Below are positions 20,869-32,109 of a stretch of DNA of 64,000 bases, one piece after another; position 1 is the first letter of the stretch; every line of letters begins with the position of its first letter. The position numbers were made by a program, and so were the translations under genes. The notes beneath the pieces were generated by a model that was not told the origin of the DNA, did not search any database, and saw only the letters and a list, made by a program, of their open reading frames with translations. Origin of the DNA: Wurfbainia villosa (Eukaryota > Streptophyta > Magnoliopsida > Zingiberales > Zingiberaceae); assembly GCA_025175895.1 (NCBI GenBank), contig CM046003.1, positions 44,820,335 through 44,884,334 of the forward strand, written 5' to 3'.

Positions 20869-22600
20869 GAATCTATCAGGCTATCTCATAACCCTCCCAC
20901 TACGATGAGGTATCACCTATGTATCCTCTGTGACACGCGTTGCAGTGACTTGTGGTATATCCTCTTGTACCGGTGGTACTGAAGAAGTGACTTCCCCTTT
21001 CAATTCCTTCAGAACAATCTTACTCATGGGCTTGTGGTTCATCACATAGTCTTCCTCTAGAAATCTGGTGTTCATGCTAACGATCACCCTCTGATCTCTA
21101 GGACTATAAAACAAACCACCTTTCGTTCCTCTAGGATAGCCAACGAACATGCGTACTTCTGTACGATGTTCCAACTTACCAGCATCTGCCTTCAGCACAT
21201 GTGCTGGACTCCCCCAAATCTGGATATGTCTTACACTAGGCTTTCGCCCAGTCCATAATTTTGTGGGAGTAGAAGGCATTGATTTAGATGGTAGCAAGTT
21301 CGGAATATACACTGTTGTATCTAGAGCATATCCCGAGAACGAGTCTGGCAATTCATAATAACTCATCATCGATCTAACCATCTCTATAAGAGTTCTATTC
21401 CTTCGCTCTGCTACACCATTCTGCTGGGGTGTGCCAGGTGCAGACAATTGGGATTGAATCTCAGCCTCTGATAAGTAATTCCTAAACTCTCCCAAGAGGT
21501 ACTCTTTACTACGATCAGATTGCAGTGTCTTGATACTTTTACCTTGACATTTCTCCACATCAACCTTGAATTCTTTGAACTTGTTAAAGCATTCAGACTT
21601 GCGGCGCATCAAGTAAATGTATCCATATCTTGAATAATCGTCTATGAAGGAGATGAAATATTTAAAACCACCTCTAGCCTCGATAGACATTGGACCACAC
21701 AAATCAGAATGAACCAATTCCAACACATGTTTAGCTCTATACCCCTTGACCTTAAAAGGCCTCTTGGTCATTTTTCCCTCCAAGAAAGATTCGCAGGTTG
21801 GGAAATCTTCAACCACTAATGAACCCAGAGGTCCATCAGCTATCAACCTTTGAATTCTTCTTAGGTTAATATGACCAAGTCTTATATGCCAAAGATATGT
21901 TTGGTTCATCTTCGAAGGTTCTTTTCTCTTATTGGAATTAGAAGATGAGTTATTAACTTCTATTTGCATCGTGGGAGCTTTTGGTTCAAGTGTATATAAA
22001 TTTCCTATCAATGCACCCGAACAGATAGTCTCCCTATTCCTTTTTATAACAACTCTGTCATTAAAAGAAATAAAATATCCATCCATATACAATTTAGAAA
22101 CCGAAATTAAATTCTTTCTAAATAAAGGTACATAAAGGCAATTCTTAGGAACCAAAACTTTATTTTTCTCAAAAGATAAATAAACATCTCCCACTGCAAC
22201 AGCCGCCACTTTCATGGCATCGCCCAAGTATACGGTAATCTCTCCCTCAGCCAGTCGTCTGGTTTCCTGGAACCCTTGCAAAGTATTGCAGACATGATCA
22301 GTGGCTCCCGTATCTACACACCAGGTGCCGGTAGATAACACCGCTAAACATGTTTCAACGACTAGACCAAAAGATATACCTTTGTTCTGCTTCCGGTTGG
22401 AGCAGTCCTTCTTCCAGTGTCCAGTCTGCTTACAAGTGAAGCACTTGCCTTTCGGCTTCTTCACTCCTCCCTGAGTTCCTCCCACCACCTTTGCCCCAGC
22501 TTGTTTCTTCTTCTTCTTGCCTTTCAGCTTAGAAGTAGAAACCTTTTGAGTAACCATGGCTTGCGCTTGAGCACTCTGATGAAAAAGCCCCTCTATCACC
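20869..22600 (-). pseudogene. Zinc knuckle, protease and integrase of element F
   Basis: One long frame (22599 to 20917) carries, in order: a CCHC knuckle CFTCKQTGHWKKDC, protease WCVDTGATDHVCN (Asp in D-T-G-A), the GAG-pre-integrase domain with HIRLGHINLRR and CESFLEGKMTKRPF (the zinc-binding His/Cys pattern), and the integrase core with VHSDLCGPM, IDDYSRYGYIYL, LQSDRSKEYL and PGTPQQNGVAERRNRTL. The catalytic D-D-E residues are visible, though the usual SDRGGEY is SDRSKEY here. Stops at about 20917 and 20884 break the linker to RT. It is open for 560 codons, so decay is moderate. Confidence 0.92.
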
Positions 22601-23170
22601 TGGAGTTGTCAGAAGCTTCGCCAATGAATACAACCTCTTGTTCATGTTGTAGTTCAGGCGAAACTGCTCAAAACTCCTAGGTAGAGACTGGAGAATGATA
22701 TCGACCTAGGTTTCCCCATCGATCTCAGCTCCAAGGACTTCCAGCTCATTCAAATGAGCCATCATCTTGAGAACATGATCCCTCACGGGTGTTCCCTCGA
22801 TCATGGTGGTCGTCATCAAGTTCCTCATGCCTTCCTGCCTAGCAGCCCGATTATGGTGTCCGAAAAGCTCTTTGAGATTGAGCATCATGTCATAAGCAGT
22901 GGGCATGGCTTGATGCTGATGTTGCAGTACATTTGACATAGATGCCAAAATATAACACCGCGCCATCTCATCGACCTTAATCCACTTCTTATAACTCTCC
23001 TTCTCCTTTTCCCCAGAATCATCCGCAGGCTTAGGAGGGCACTCTTCGAGGAGTACATATTTGTATTCCTCAGCAGTCAAGACAATGTCTAGATTCTTCT
23101 TCCAATCAACATAGTTGGGTCCAGTAAGTTTATTTTCTTTCAGTATCACAGCAAGCGGGTTGAAAGTCAT
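22601..23170 (-). pseudogene. Gag of element F
   Basis: ATG at 23170 starts MTFNPLAVILKENKLTGPNY, followed by WKKNLDIVLTAEEYKYVLL and MARCYILASMSNVLQHQHQ, the Copia Gag (UBN2-type) domain. The frame closes at 22706 after GAEIDGET. The same frame resumes as VDIILQSLPRSFEQFRLNYN, and a frameshift near 22590 leads into the knuckle frame. Upstream in-frame codons to 23209 exist, but the ATG at 23170 fits the family start. It forms the particle shell in active copies. Confidence 0.88.
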
Positions 23171-24211
23171 TTTGAAAGAAAACCTAAGAATCACATAGAT
23201 CAAAAACATTAGATTTCAAAAAATTATTGATTCCTCAAACAATAAAATTTTAAAATCAACCAACACCTCAAAACACCGAGAATGTCGTATGCCACGATAG
23301 TGTGGGCGTATACGAATTCTACATTTGTAAGAGGAGATTTTACCCATTAATTTTACTATCTTGTCAACCTAACTTTTTGACAAGTAAAATTAATAGTTGG
23401 TTCCTCTTCGGCTCTACAAATAAAAGCAGTGAGTCCGATGGGGAAGATACTTATATTTGTATCTAAGTGTTCACCATTACTCGGTACCAAGGTAATTATC
23501 TCGGGTTATGTGCCTTCCGATGGGGAAGTACACACGCTCCTTAATAATTTCCTATAACCATATTCGATCTTGTGATATGCAAACAAACTCATCCGATGGG
23601 GAGGAAGGCACTCAGAGCCGACGCGCAAGTTTGTTTGCATCACATGTCAAATCATAATGGAGGCCGTGGGAATTTATAAAAATATCCCTCTCCTACTTAG
23701 TAATTTAAAATTGAGGAATTTTCTAGCCTACGACATGTATATGAAACAATAAGCAATAAATATGAAAAATAAATATTTTCCAACTATTATGGCTTTTGTC
23801 TTCAATATGTCTCCCATCGTATCGCCATCTCGTCCGCTCCTCCCTACGCCATGTACAAGCCATCTGGAGATTCGAGCCGAGAAAAACTATTTTAATTTAC
23901 ATCCATCGATCCTATACTCCACGAGGGAGTGTACATGAAATCTAGATCGAAAGTAAACTAAAATAAAAAGAGTGGCTAAACAATGCCATATTTAATTATA
24001 AAAATTAAATACTAGCCTCGTCAACCCCGAGGATTCAACAAAATATACAATTACACACATACACTCACATACACACATATGACCATAATAGTTGGATCCT
24101 ATACCTGCAACCAAAAATTTAACCTATGCACATCCTACTATTATCTGGCACATATAATATATGAAAAGTGCATAAAACTAATCGATCCTAAACACACAAA
24201 ACCGGAAACCG
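23171..24211 (-). other. Untranslated leader of element F with a threefold hairpin motif
   Basis: There is no coding signal over about 1 kb between the primer site and gag. TCCGATGGGGA occurs at 23434, 23516 and 23592 (82 and 76 bp apart). In the RNA sense this is TCCCCATCGGA, able to form a TCC/GGA stem around a CCATC loop, extended to TTCC/GGAA at the middle copy. Such leaders carry packaging and dimerisation signals in retroelements; a role here is inference. Confidence 0.65.
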
Positions 24212-24225
24212 TGGCTCTGATACCA
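24212..24225 (-). other. Primer-binding site of element F
   Basis: On the minus strand, GTGGTATCAGAGCC lies directly after the LTR end CCTTCAA. This is the initiator-Met tRNA type. Confidence 0.92.
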
Positions 24226-24227
24226 CT

Positions 24228-24310
24228 TGAAGGTAGGAAGCTTCGCTTCCCACTTTAACTCGGTCGCTTATTCATGGAAATCCCTTCTACATTCCCGGAT
24301 AAAAAAAAAT
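24228..24310 (-). repeat. Truncated 5' LTR of element F
   Basis: TGAAGGTAGGAAGCTTCGCT and what follows match the same end of the 3' LTR (17315 onward) for about 80 bp. The match then stops and SIRE gag sequence begins. About 1.8 kb of this LTR is gone, consistent with a deletion breakpoint near 24310. Confidence 0.85.
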
Positions 24311-24887
24311 TCTCCCTTAGAGACAAACTCCGAGTCCGAGTCCGAGAGAAGCCACGGATCCACATCCGTTTCTGAAGGACTAGATGAGGTAACTTCTCTC
24401 TTAGAAGAAAGTTAGCTAAGTCCGAGAATCGAGTCGACTCGCTTCTTAAGGAAGTCCAAGTACTTAAGGAGCAAGTCAACTTGAAGACTTCGACTTGCCA
24501 AATTGAGGATAAAGACTCAACTCAAGTTGCAAATCTTGAGGAAGAGAACTCGGTCCTAAAAGGCAAGTAGAAGATCTCACCGGATCGTTGGAAAGGTTTG
24601 CTTCGGACTCCAAGTATCTCAACATGATGCTTGGGTCTCAACGAACTTTGTACAACAAGTCCAGACTCAAATATAAGGCTAAGGACACAAATAGATCATA
24701 TATGTCCTTGTTTAATAGAAATGCTAAGAGTCGAGTCCAAGCATCAGTTCCTAAGACTAGCTTAGTCAACCAAGTTGAACTGAACCAATTTTGGATTCCC
24801 AAAGGACAAGTTCACTTAGTGAACAAGACCCATCAGAGCTACTACGTAGGGGGAGCTAACTCTGTTCTTGTTTCCTTAATTAGATAA
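24311..24887 (+). pseudogene. Gag C-terminal remnant of element A
   Basis: The DNA parallels the gag of H at 58660-59220: GCCACGGATCCACATCCG, then TAGCTAAGTCCGAG, a coiled-coil-coding stretch with ACTTCGACT, and TGGAAAGGTTTGCTTCGGA. The last frame (24588-24887) ends with a WIPKGQVHLVNKTHQSYY segment like the Gag ends of C and H, then TAG. The N-terminal Gag and the zinc knuckle are missing because of the deletion at about 24310. No pol follows. Confidence 0.75.
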
Positions 24888-25354
24888 GACTCTTGCATGC
24901 TTAGTTAGTTATTAATTACTTAATTTAGAATGGACTAGATAGGAAATAAAATAGTTTAAACTTGAACAACCTAGACTAAGACGAAGTGAACTGATAGTAA
25001 GTTAGAGAAGCTCTTCAAGGTGCATGTCTAGGAAGTGGTCCATCCGATATCCAAGAAGGCCATATGGCTCACCACGACCTGGTGCACTAAGTCGAGTGGA
25101 ACTGACTGAAGCTAACTCACTAAGTCTTTAACTAGTTAGACCAAAGCTTAGTCCAAAGTGAGTCGAGTATTTGATTCCTTCATTGACTTTGTCTAGGAAG
25201 TGGTTCATCCAATAACCAAGCAGGCCATATGCCTCGCCACGACCTGGAAGTCAATGCTAGAAAACCTACTTGATTAGCTCAAGCTAAACTTGAATCTAAC
25301 ACAAGTTTAAAACTTTGAAATTTCATTAAAATTAATTAAGATTAAAATAAATCC
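24888..25354 (+). other. Post-gag spacer of element A with a duplicated conserved block
   Basis: It is non-coding but clearly related to 59280-59640 of H. A block beginning GTCTAGGAAGTGGT and ending CACGACCTGG occurs twice here (25026-25083 and 25191-25248, 165 bp apart) and once in H (59516-59578). Function unknown. Confidence 0.65.
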
Positions 25355-25412
25355 TCATCTCACAAAACCCATAGGATTAACGTGTATTGAAAACTTAGCT
25401 TGGGTGAGATTA
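25355..25412 (+). ncRNA. Conserved SIRE stem-loop, copy in A
   Basis: TCATCTCAC (25355-25363) faces GTGAGATTA (25404-25412) over a 40-nt loop, with one mismatch in the stem (T for G at 25411). The loop shares an AGGATTAACGTGT-like core with the copies in H. Confidence 0.55.
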
Positions 25413-25439
25413 TAACTAAATGTAATTCAATGTAACCAA

Positions 25440-25880
25440 TTTACACAGGTTAACTCATCTAAACGTAATTCAACTCAATTCAATCAACTTGACTTAATCA
25501 ACTTAATCAATTCAACTCGACTTAATCAACTTAATCAATTCAATTTGACTTAATCAACTCAATCAACTTAATCGAATTAACCATTCAACTCAAATCAACT
25601 CAACTCAAATTAATCAACTCAACTCGAATCAAATCAAATCAACTTAATCAATTCCAATCAAATCAACTTAATCAATTCCAATCAAATCAACTTAATCAAC
25701 TCAATCAATTCAACACAACTCAACTCAATCAATTCAATTCTAGCCAACTCAACTTAATAAATTCAATTCTAAACAACTCAACTTAACTCAATACTAATTC
25801 AACTCTAATCAAATTAAACCCTAATTTAACTCTAACCCAATTCTAATCAACTCAACCCTAATCAACTTAATCCTAAGTAA
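25440..25880. repeat. Low-complexity TCAA-rich tract
   Basis: Short units such as AATCAACTTAATCAA and ACTCAACTC repeat in changing order for over 400 bp. It is not a clean array but shows slippage-like growth. It contains no gene. Confidence 0.85.
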
Positions 25881-27311
25881 ATCAACATAATTCAAAGAGT
25901 AAGTTAATTTAGCATTATTAAAACATTCATGTATTCAATATATCTTTTAAGATCCATATTTGGAAAGTCCTTAAGTAAGATTGCATTTTTACATGCATAA
26001 GCATCAAATTAAGGGGGAGTTAAAATATTTTTGAAAATCTTATTTTGAAAAATTAAAATAAAAGCATCATTCTAGGGGGAGATCAACAATTTAGGGGGAG
26101 CCTAAAAGATTTGCAAGAAATGTTCTTAAAAGGTGAGAGAAAAATTTAAAGAGATGAAAAATAACTCAATTAATTCACTTAACTTAATAAATTGGACTTA
26201 TCAATCTAAGTAATATTGAATTACTTGATACTCGAACAACTTCCTTTCTAAGTAACTTAGATTTACCTAAATTTGGAAAATGAGAGTTAGCTAATCTAAG
26301 TCTAAACTTAAAAATATTTTTAAATCTAAAACAAATCATGATAGGATCTTTGTTTAGAAACTTTAATGAGAAATTACCTTGAACATTGTTTTTGAAAATC
26401 TATAAAATATATTTTAATATGGATTATTCTCAAACTAATGAAAAAGAGAACAACCTCTTAGAAGACTAATTTCAAATTTAAAATGCACAAGAAGTACTAC
26501 TTAGGTTTTGATGTATGGGGGACTTTATGACATGCAAAAGTTTGTGGAAAGAATATGCTAAGAAGAAGTTATTTCATTTGCATTATTTTGGGGTGAAAAT
26601 AATTTTGAAAGGCTTTTATTAAAGGGGAGTTTCAAAAATTTGTAAAATTAAAATATTGAGAGTTTTGAAAAACTTTGACTTTTGGATATTTTCATAAATT
26701 TGTTAAAATTTTTGAAGATTTTAGAAATTTGATTTAGAAATTTAATCTTTTGTAAAGGATAATTAAGTACTTTTGAAAATTTTGATAAAAGTCATTTTGA
26801 AACCCATAGATAAAGGGGGAGATCCTATTTTAAAAGAAAATTTAATTACATGAATTTAGGGGGAGTATTAATAAATAATTTTCGAAAATAGAGGTTTCAG
26901 AAAACACTAAATTAAGAAGAGAAAATTTCTATAAATGGTTTTCAAAAATTGGCTGATTTTGAAAAACCTAAGTCTTTTAAAAGATTAAGTGCTTCTAAAA
27001 TACTCATGAAGCTTGTCAAGTAAGTATTATAACCTTTAGCCATTTTGTTTGAAAAGCTTTTATCCTCATCTTTATGTTGTGGCATTTGGTGTTTGGTATT
27101 ACTTTTGATGTATGCCAAAGGGGGAGAGAGAAGGTTTAAAGTTAGAAAACTTTAAAGTAAAGAAAGTTTTTCATGCATATGAGCATCTCATGCATTTAAA
27201 TGTTATACATTTTTAGCTCAATGCATTCCTGATATATGTTAAATTTGAATATTGCAAATTGATTCTCCTAACTTTAACTAATGTGTTGTCATGCATCAAA
27301 AAGGGAGAGAT
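25881..27311 (+). other. 3' non-coding region of element A with many polypurine tracts
   Basis: There are no retroelement motifs. GGGGGAG-type tracts lie at 26011, 26074, 26093, 26815, 26858 and 27118, and the final tract AAAAAGGGAGAGAT at 27298-27311 abuts the 3' LTR. Pol is absent between gag and here, so A also looks gag-only. Confidence 0.7.
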
Positions 27312-27842
27312 TATTGGTGTAGAGAGCACTACTCCTTTGTTTTGATGTATGAACCATAGTTAAAGTTAGGAATTACTTTTGGTTTGATATATGTGTTAAG
27401 TGTGCAGGCTTAACAGGAAGTCCTAATAGGTCAGGCAGACCGGATACTAGGCAAAGTATGGAAAGTCCTAGTAGGTCGTCTAGGCAAAAGACTTCACAGA
27501 TTAGGAGGCCCTGGTGAGTCAGGAGACTGGATATCTGGCATGAAGACTGGTTGGGTCAGGAGACTGGACAACCGACATGAAGTCCAGCTGGGTCAGGGAG
27601 ACCGAACAACTAGCGGGAAGCCCTGGTGAGTCAGATTGGATGTCAAGTATGGTAAGTCCAGCAGGGTAGCCGACAGGTAAGCCTTGAGTGAAGAGGTGAG
27701 GTCGAGTCCTCTATAGGGGGACAAAGCTAGGCGTCGATCCGATGGATAGTTCGTGTGGGACTAAGAAGTCGAGATCGAGTAGTATTACTATTGCTTTTGT
27801 ATTTTATACTTGTTGCTTTTTCTAATCTCGTTTTGCAGGGAA

Positions 27843-28046
27843 CAGTCGACTGAAGTCCAATTAACTGAGTATGGTTCAGTTGATTGGATACACAGTTGGC
27901 AAGATTAGCTAGTGATCGGTCGAAGATCTGGCAGCCTAGATGGAAAGAGTTCCAGTCGACTGGGGAGGTCCATTCAATTAGAATGGCAAACTTCCCGATG
28001 CAGAGTTAGGTGACCTGGAGTCGACTGGAATAGGTCTAGTCGACTG
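27843..28046. promoter_or_regulatory. CAGTCGACTG cluster upstream of the TATA box (A 3' LTR)
   Basis: Exact copies at 27843 and 27953, GAGTCGACTG at 28019 and TAGTCGACTG at 28036. The cluster lies 55-260 bp before the TATA box, the same place as in C and H. Confidence 0.65.
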
Positions 28047-28100
28047 GGAAGGCCGAAGTACCATATTGACGGGCTGATGTGGAGTTGACTGGAACTGGCT

Positions 28101-28108
28101 TATAAAAG
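28101..28108 (+). promoter_or_regulatory. TATA box of the A 3' LTR
   Basis: TATAAAAG preceded by GGAACTGGCT. Positioned as in C and H. Confidence 0.65.
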
Positions 28109-28599
28109 AAATTCATGACCAACTTCAAATACAACTCATCTATTATGTTCAAGTGATGTTACAATTATTCTTCATCCGCAAAAGCTACATCGCATTGCAA
28201 CGACGCAACTCCAACACTCCGTTCCCTAATTCAATAGCTACTAAAGTGTCGATATATTCTATTTATTTTATTTCACTTTTTGTACTTCATTTCAAAGAGA
28301 AGGTAGTGTGTTACCTATCTCTTAATCATTGTAAAAAAGCGAATCCCTTCGAAGTCGAGAGTTCTTGAGTCGGAGGGCCTTATAGTGCATTTCCCATCGA
28401 GGTAGCTCTCGGAGAGCTACGGGCCTTAGAGTAGCAACCCGCCTAGGGTTGTGAACCAAGTAAATAACTTGTCTTCTTATTTTATTTAATTCTACTGTGT
28501 ACTTTTTGTTTCTAAAGATTTATAAAAACAAGTTTTAATTTCTAAAAAAATTATAACGTCCGAGATTCACCCCCTTTCTCGGAACATTATGATCCTACA

Positions 28600-29155
28600 A
28601 AAAATATGAACGAAAAAATTTTCATCGCAAATATCTACGACGAAACAAATATTTATCGCTTATTTTTGGTAATGAAAATAATTTTTGTTGCTAATATTTA
28701 CGATGAAAATAATTTTCGTCGCTAATATTTGTGATGAAAATATCTTTCGACGCCAAATTTATGGCAAAAATTATTTTCATCACCAAAAATTAGTGACAAA
28801 AACTATTTTCGTTGCAAATATCTATGACAAAAATCGTTTTCTTCGCCAAAATTTGCGATGAAAATAGTTTTCGTCACAGATATTTGCAACGAAATTTTTT
28901 TTCATCATCAAATCAGCGACTAAAATATGTTTCATCGCCAAACACTGATAAATTTATTAACAATGTTTTTAATAAAATTTGGCGATGAAAACAAATTTGG
29001 TCGCCAAATCCATGACAAATCGAGTTTTCGTTGAAAAATATTTAACGTTAGTCGACTGATCCTAGACCAGTTTACTAATCAGTCTACCAAAAAAAATTCT
29101 GTGAACTAATACAATATTATCAGTCGACTGATGGATGCTTCCAGTCGCCTGATAG
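28600..29155. repeat. CACTA element X: subterminal repeats, left part
   Basis: Units such as GCGATGAAAATAATTTTCGT followed by CGC repeat about every 35-40 bp in both orientations and are themselves inverted repeats (GCGACGAAAA / TTTTCGTCGC). Such arrays near the ends of CACTA transposons are binding sites for the second transposase protein. From 29050 a CAGTCGACTG block begins. T is inserted at 29156 and the array resumes at 40027. The true end of X is not seen; A lies at the left. Confidence 0.75.
29121..29130. repeat. CAGTCGACTG in CACTA subterminal DNA (left of T)
   Basis: One exact copy here, TAGTCGACTG at 29050 and CAGTCGCCTG at 29142. Five exact copies follow on the other side of T. 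This is the same decamer as in the SIRE LTRs. Confidence 0.7.
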
Positions 29156-32092
29156 TGTTAAATACTGAAAATTTAAAATATTAAATTAAATGGCCAAAGA
29201 ATTAAGAAAAATAATCTTGGAAATTTTTCGAGATTTTTAGGAAATTTTAGGAATTTTTCCAGAATTTTTATGGATTTAAACGGAGGTCGTACGAGATAAT
29301 TACGGGGATAGGGAAAACAGATCTTTAAAGGGCCTGTTTAGATGAGTAAATAGGATAAATTTACCCTAGGTATAAGTCTAGGTTTTCTATTTCCTAATTT
29401 CGGGATTTCTTTCTTTACACGTCGCGCACGAACTTCTTCCTCGTGACTTTCTGCGGCAGCGCCCCTTTTTCCTGAGTCTTCCCCTTCTCGCGCTCATAGC
29501 CCTCAAACCGTCGCTTCTTCCTTCTCCCGGCACCTCGCCCTCTTTCTTTTCCTCCACTGCATCACAACAAGCGTCCTCCACAGCCATCGCCTTCTCCTTC
29601 GTCGCGATTGTCGGCCGTTCCTTTGCTGCGGCGAGTCGCTCTTCCCTTTGCCGTTCGACCCCGAGGTTGCACCGTCGCCGTCGCTCGCAGTCGCCGACAC
29701 TGACGCCGAGCCTTGCGGTCGGTCATCCCTTCGCAAGCACCGACCACCGTTCGCCGTTCCCGATGCCCAGGTCGCCGTGGGTGCCTTTTCGCTACTGATC
29801 ACCTGAGCCGCCGCTGTTTCTTCTTCCCCAGCATGCCTACAACCACTGGACCGCCGTCGTGAGCCCTCTGCGTCGCCGGTGATCGTGATATCTAGGTCTA
29901 AAATTGGGGATTTTCTGCCGGTGAGATTTCAATCGGTGGTAAGCTCAGTTTTTTTCTTCTCTTCGTCGGCAGTGGTTAATTTTTAATTAATTGCAATGTT
30001 AGGTTGAAGTGGTCGACTATGAAACAAGGGTTAAGTCACCTGTAGAGGTTGGGAACAGTAGTGGTGAGGGCTGTGAGGGTCTATTTGGGGGAGTTGTACA
30101 GTTAGGGTTGGAGGTGGTCATGCAAGGTCGATTGTAAGTGGGCAGTGCATGGCTGTGAGACAGAGTTGTGGTCAATTTGGACTGATTTTGGGGTTTTTGG
30201 TTGGCTACGATTGGGTTGCTGTCGGCTGTACGACCATATTGGTATGTTAAGTGAGCGAGGAGTGGTTCAGAATGTGTTATTCGATTAATTGTAATTATAT
30301 TCAGTGGAGATAGATTGTTAGTTGATTTCGGATAAATTCTAGGTTGTGAGATGGATAATATTTTCATATGATGAGTATTGATCATGGTGAGGTCAATTGC
30401 AAGGATATGTTCTTGGATTGAAGAGTTAATCACAATTTGTGATCTACGGGTTGAGGGTCTACTTGGGGATACATAGTAGTAATTTAGCACGTTGTCGTGT
30501 GCTTGGATTTGATGGATTTATTTTGGATTAATTAGTTATGTAGAAAAATCGATTAAGTATTCAATTTGTCGGTGAATTGCATATTGTGCTTAACAATAGT
30601 TATGCTGTATGCAGGTTTCGGTCACAAGGCAGGTTCACGGTCGTGACGATTTGGTTCTTTTGCGGATATTTTATCAGGCGGATATTTTGACTTATCTTTT
30701 AGATATAGTCAAGTTGATATGCTAGTTAAGATAGCTTGCAATAATTTTCATGTTTATATGCTTAGTATATTTTTGGTGCCTACTTGATACATGCATATGG
30801 TAGGTTATGATTATACCTTCCCTGTTTTATTTGGATCATAGTTACTTGGATTACGGATATGTACATATTCATTGTGCATATTATTCGGATAGGTGTATTT
30901 AGTTGGATTTACATGCTTTAGTATCATGCACCATCTTGCATGATTGCATGCTGGTTGGACGGGGTTCCTTTATAGTTGAGCCCGCAGCCAGTTACATGGC
31001 CTGCACACACTGCCACTCATGGCTTAGTGGTACATCAGGAGGGTGTGTGCAGTTGCTCTGTCAGGCTCCGCTGGTTCGCTCATGGGTAGCGATGAGGCAG
31101 CGTGGTAGCGGACAGGGATCCCTCCTCTGGTCTATGACACCGGGAGATGAGAGCTTAGCTCCCCCACTCTGTTTGGGGAAGGAGGATAGGTGTACTCCGA
31201 CAGCATCCTGTCCACTCGGTCACTCAGGAGCAGTGATGGCAGAGTGCACAGTTGTCATAGCCCTACCCACTCGGCTTCACCATCGCGTGTGAGGCGGCTG
31301 ACTGGCATCAGGGGTGACCATGTCATTTGCACGGCATGCACTTTGCATGGATCGCATTTGTATTGTGTTTACTGCATTATTGTATTGATGCCTGGGATGT
31401 TGCATATAATTGCCAGGCATACAGGATTCATATTCGTATATGGTGATGACTTTATCTCTTATAGTAGAGCACATGCTTCTATATCAGGGTAGGAGATTCA
31501 GGTGAGTACAGTCCTTTTACATTTATTTCTTGCTTACCCTATATGTGAGACTGTACTGGCATGATTTTTATTGTTAGCTATACCTTACTTTGCATATCTA
31601 CTATACCGGCTAAGTTCTTTGAACTTACCCCATTGCTTTACTTCTGTTTCAGGTTGAAGTTGTCAGGAGAGTCCAGCTGCCAATCCCCCTCGTCGAAATG
31701 GATAGGTTTTATAGGTCTTATGGTTTTGGTTTTTAACTAGATGAAGTGAGTAGGACTTGTGTTTGTTTTGGTTATGTATTTGTGCAGGTTTGGAGATTTT
31801 TTTGTTATGGTCTTTATGGACCTTGGTTCGTAGATTTATTTTCGATTGGTTTGGGTTGTATATTCCTGCTCAGATGGCAGAAGGGGGAAGTCTAGATATA
31901 GTAGACTGTTACTATTTACTTTGATTGATGGCCTGAGGCCTAAGTATTATCTGCGTGTGTTGTTTGGATTCCGGTCGTGTTGACCGAGGTATTGTGGCCA
32001 TGTAGGCCTTGTATGAAAATTTAGTATTGTCACCCGTACAGGGGAGATGCTGCCGGATTTTTGTCTAGCGGGGACTCCCTCGGGGCGTGACA
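29156..32092 (+). repeat. 5' LTR of element T
   Basis: It starts TGTTAAATACTG and ends GGGGCGTGACA. A GC-rich segment (29400-29900) gives spurious arginine-rich frames on the minus strand. A 157-codon antisense frame (30017-30490) is mirrored in the other LTR but has no domain. Confidence 0.92.
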
Positions 32093-32096
32093 ATTT

Positions 32097-32109
32097 ATTT
32101 GGTATTAGA
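32097..32109 (+). other. Primer-binding site of element T
   Basis: TTGGTATTAGAGC, the usual TTGGTATCAGAGC with one C-to-T change, five bases after the LTR. Confidence 0.75.

Larger units (their letters stand above)
17315..24310 (-). mobile_element. Element F: Copia retrotransposon on the minus strand, 5' LTR truncated
   Basis: In minus orientation: a remnant of the 5' LTR (24228-24310), primer site, leader, gag, protease, integrase, RT-RNase H, polypurine tract and a full 3' LTR (17315-19216). Its pol style resembles the Angela/Tork group, a lineage guess by eye. TATTT (17310-17314) is the left target copy; the right one was deleted. It is inserted in D after RNase H. Confidence 0.92.
27312..28599 (+). 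repeat. 3' LTR of element A
   Basis: It starts TATTGGTGTAG (TG changed to TA) after the polypurine tract and ends GATCCTACA. Two exact CAGTCGACTG sites (27843, 27953) and two near copies (28019, 28036) precede a TATA box at 28101. The first part pairs with the 5' LTR fragment at 9270-9431. The frame at 28153-28368 has no domain. Confidence 0.85.

Noticed and set aside
25440..25880. TCAA-rich tract considered as a satellite or CRISPR-like array
   Set aside because: Units are short, irregular and without spacers, so it is simple-sequence slippage in a plant genome.
29387..29802. Arg-rich minus-strand frames in a GC-rich part of the T LTR, also at 37321-37745
   Set aside because: A base-composition effect with overlapping frames and no motif.
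30017..30490. 157-codon antisense frame in the 5' LTR of T, mirrored by 163 codons at 37933-38424
   Set aside because: Conservation follows from LTR identity. The product is low in complexity, with no domain and no conserved start.
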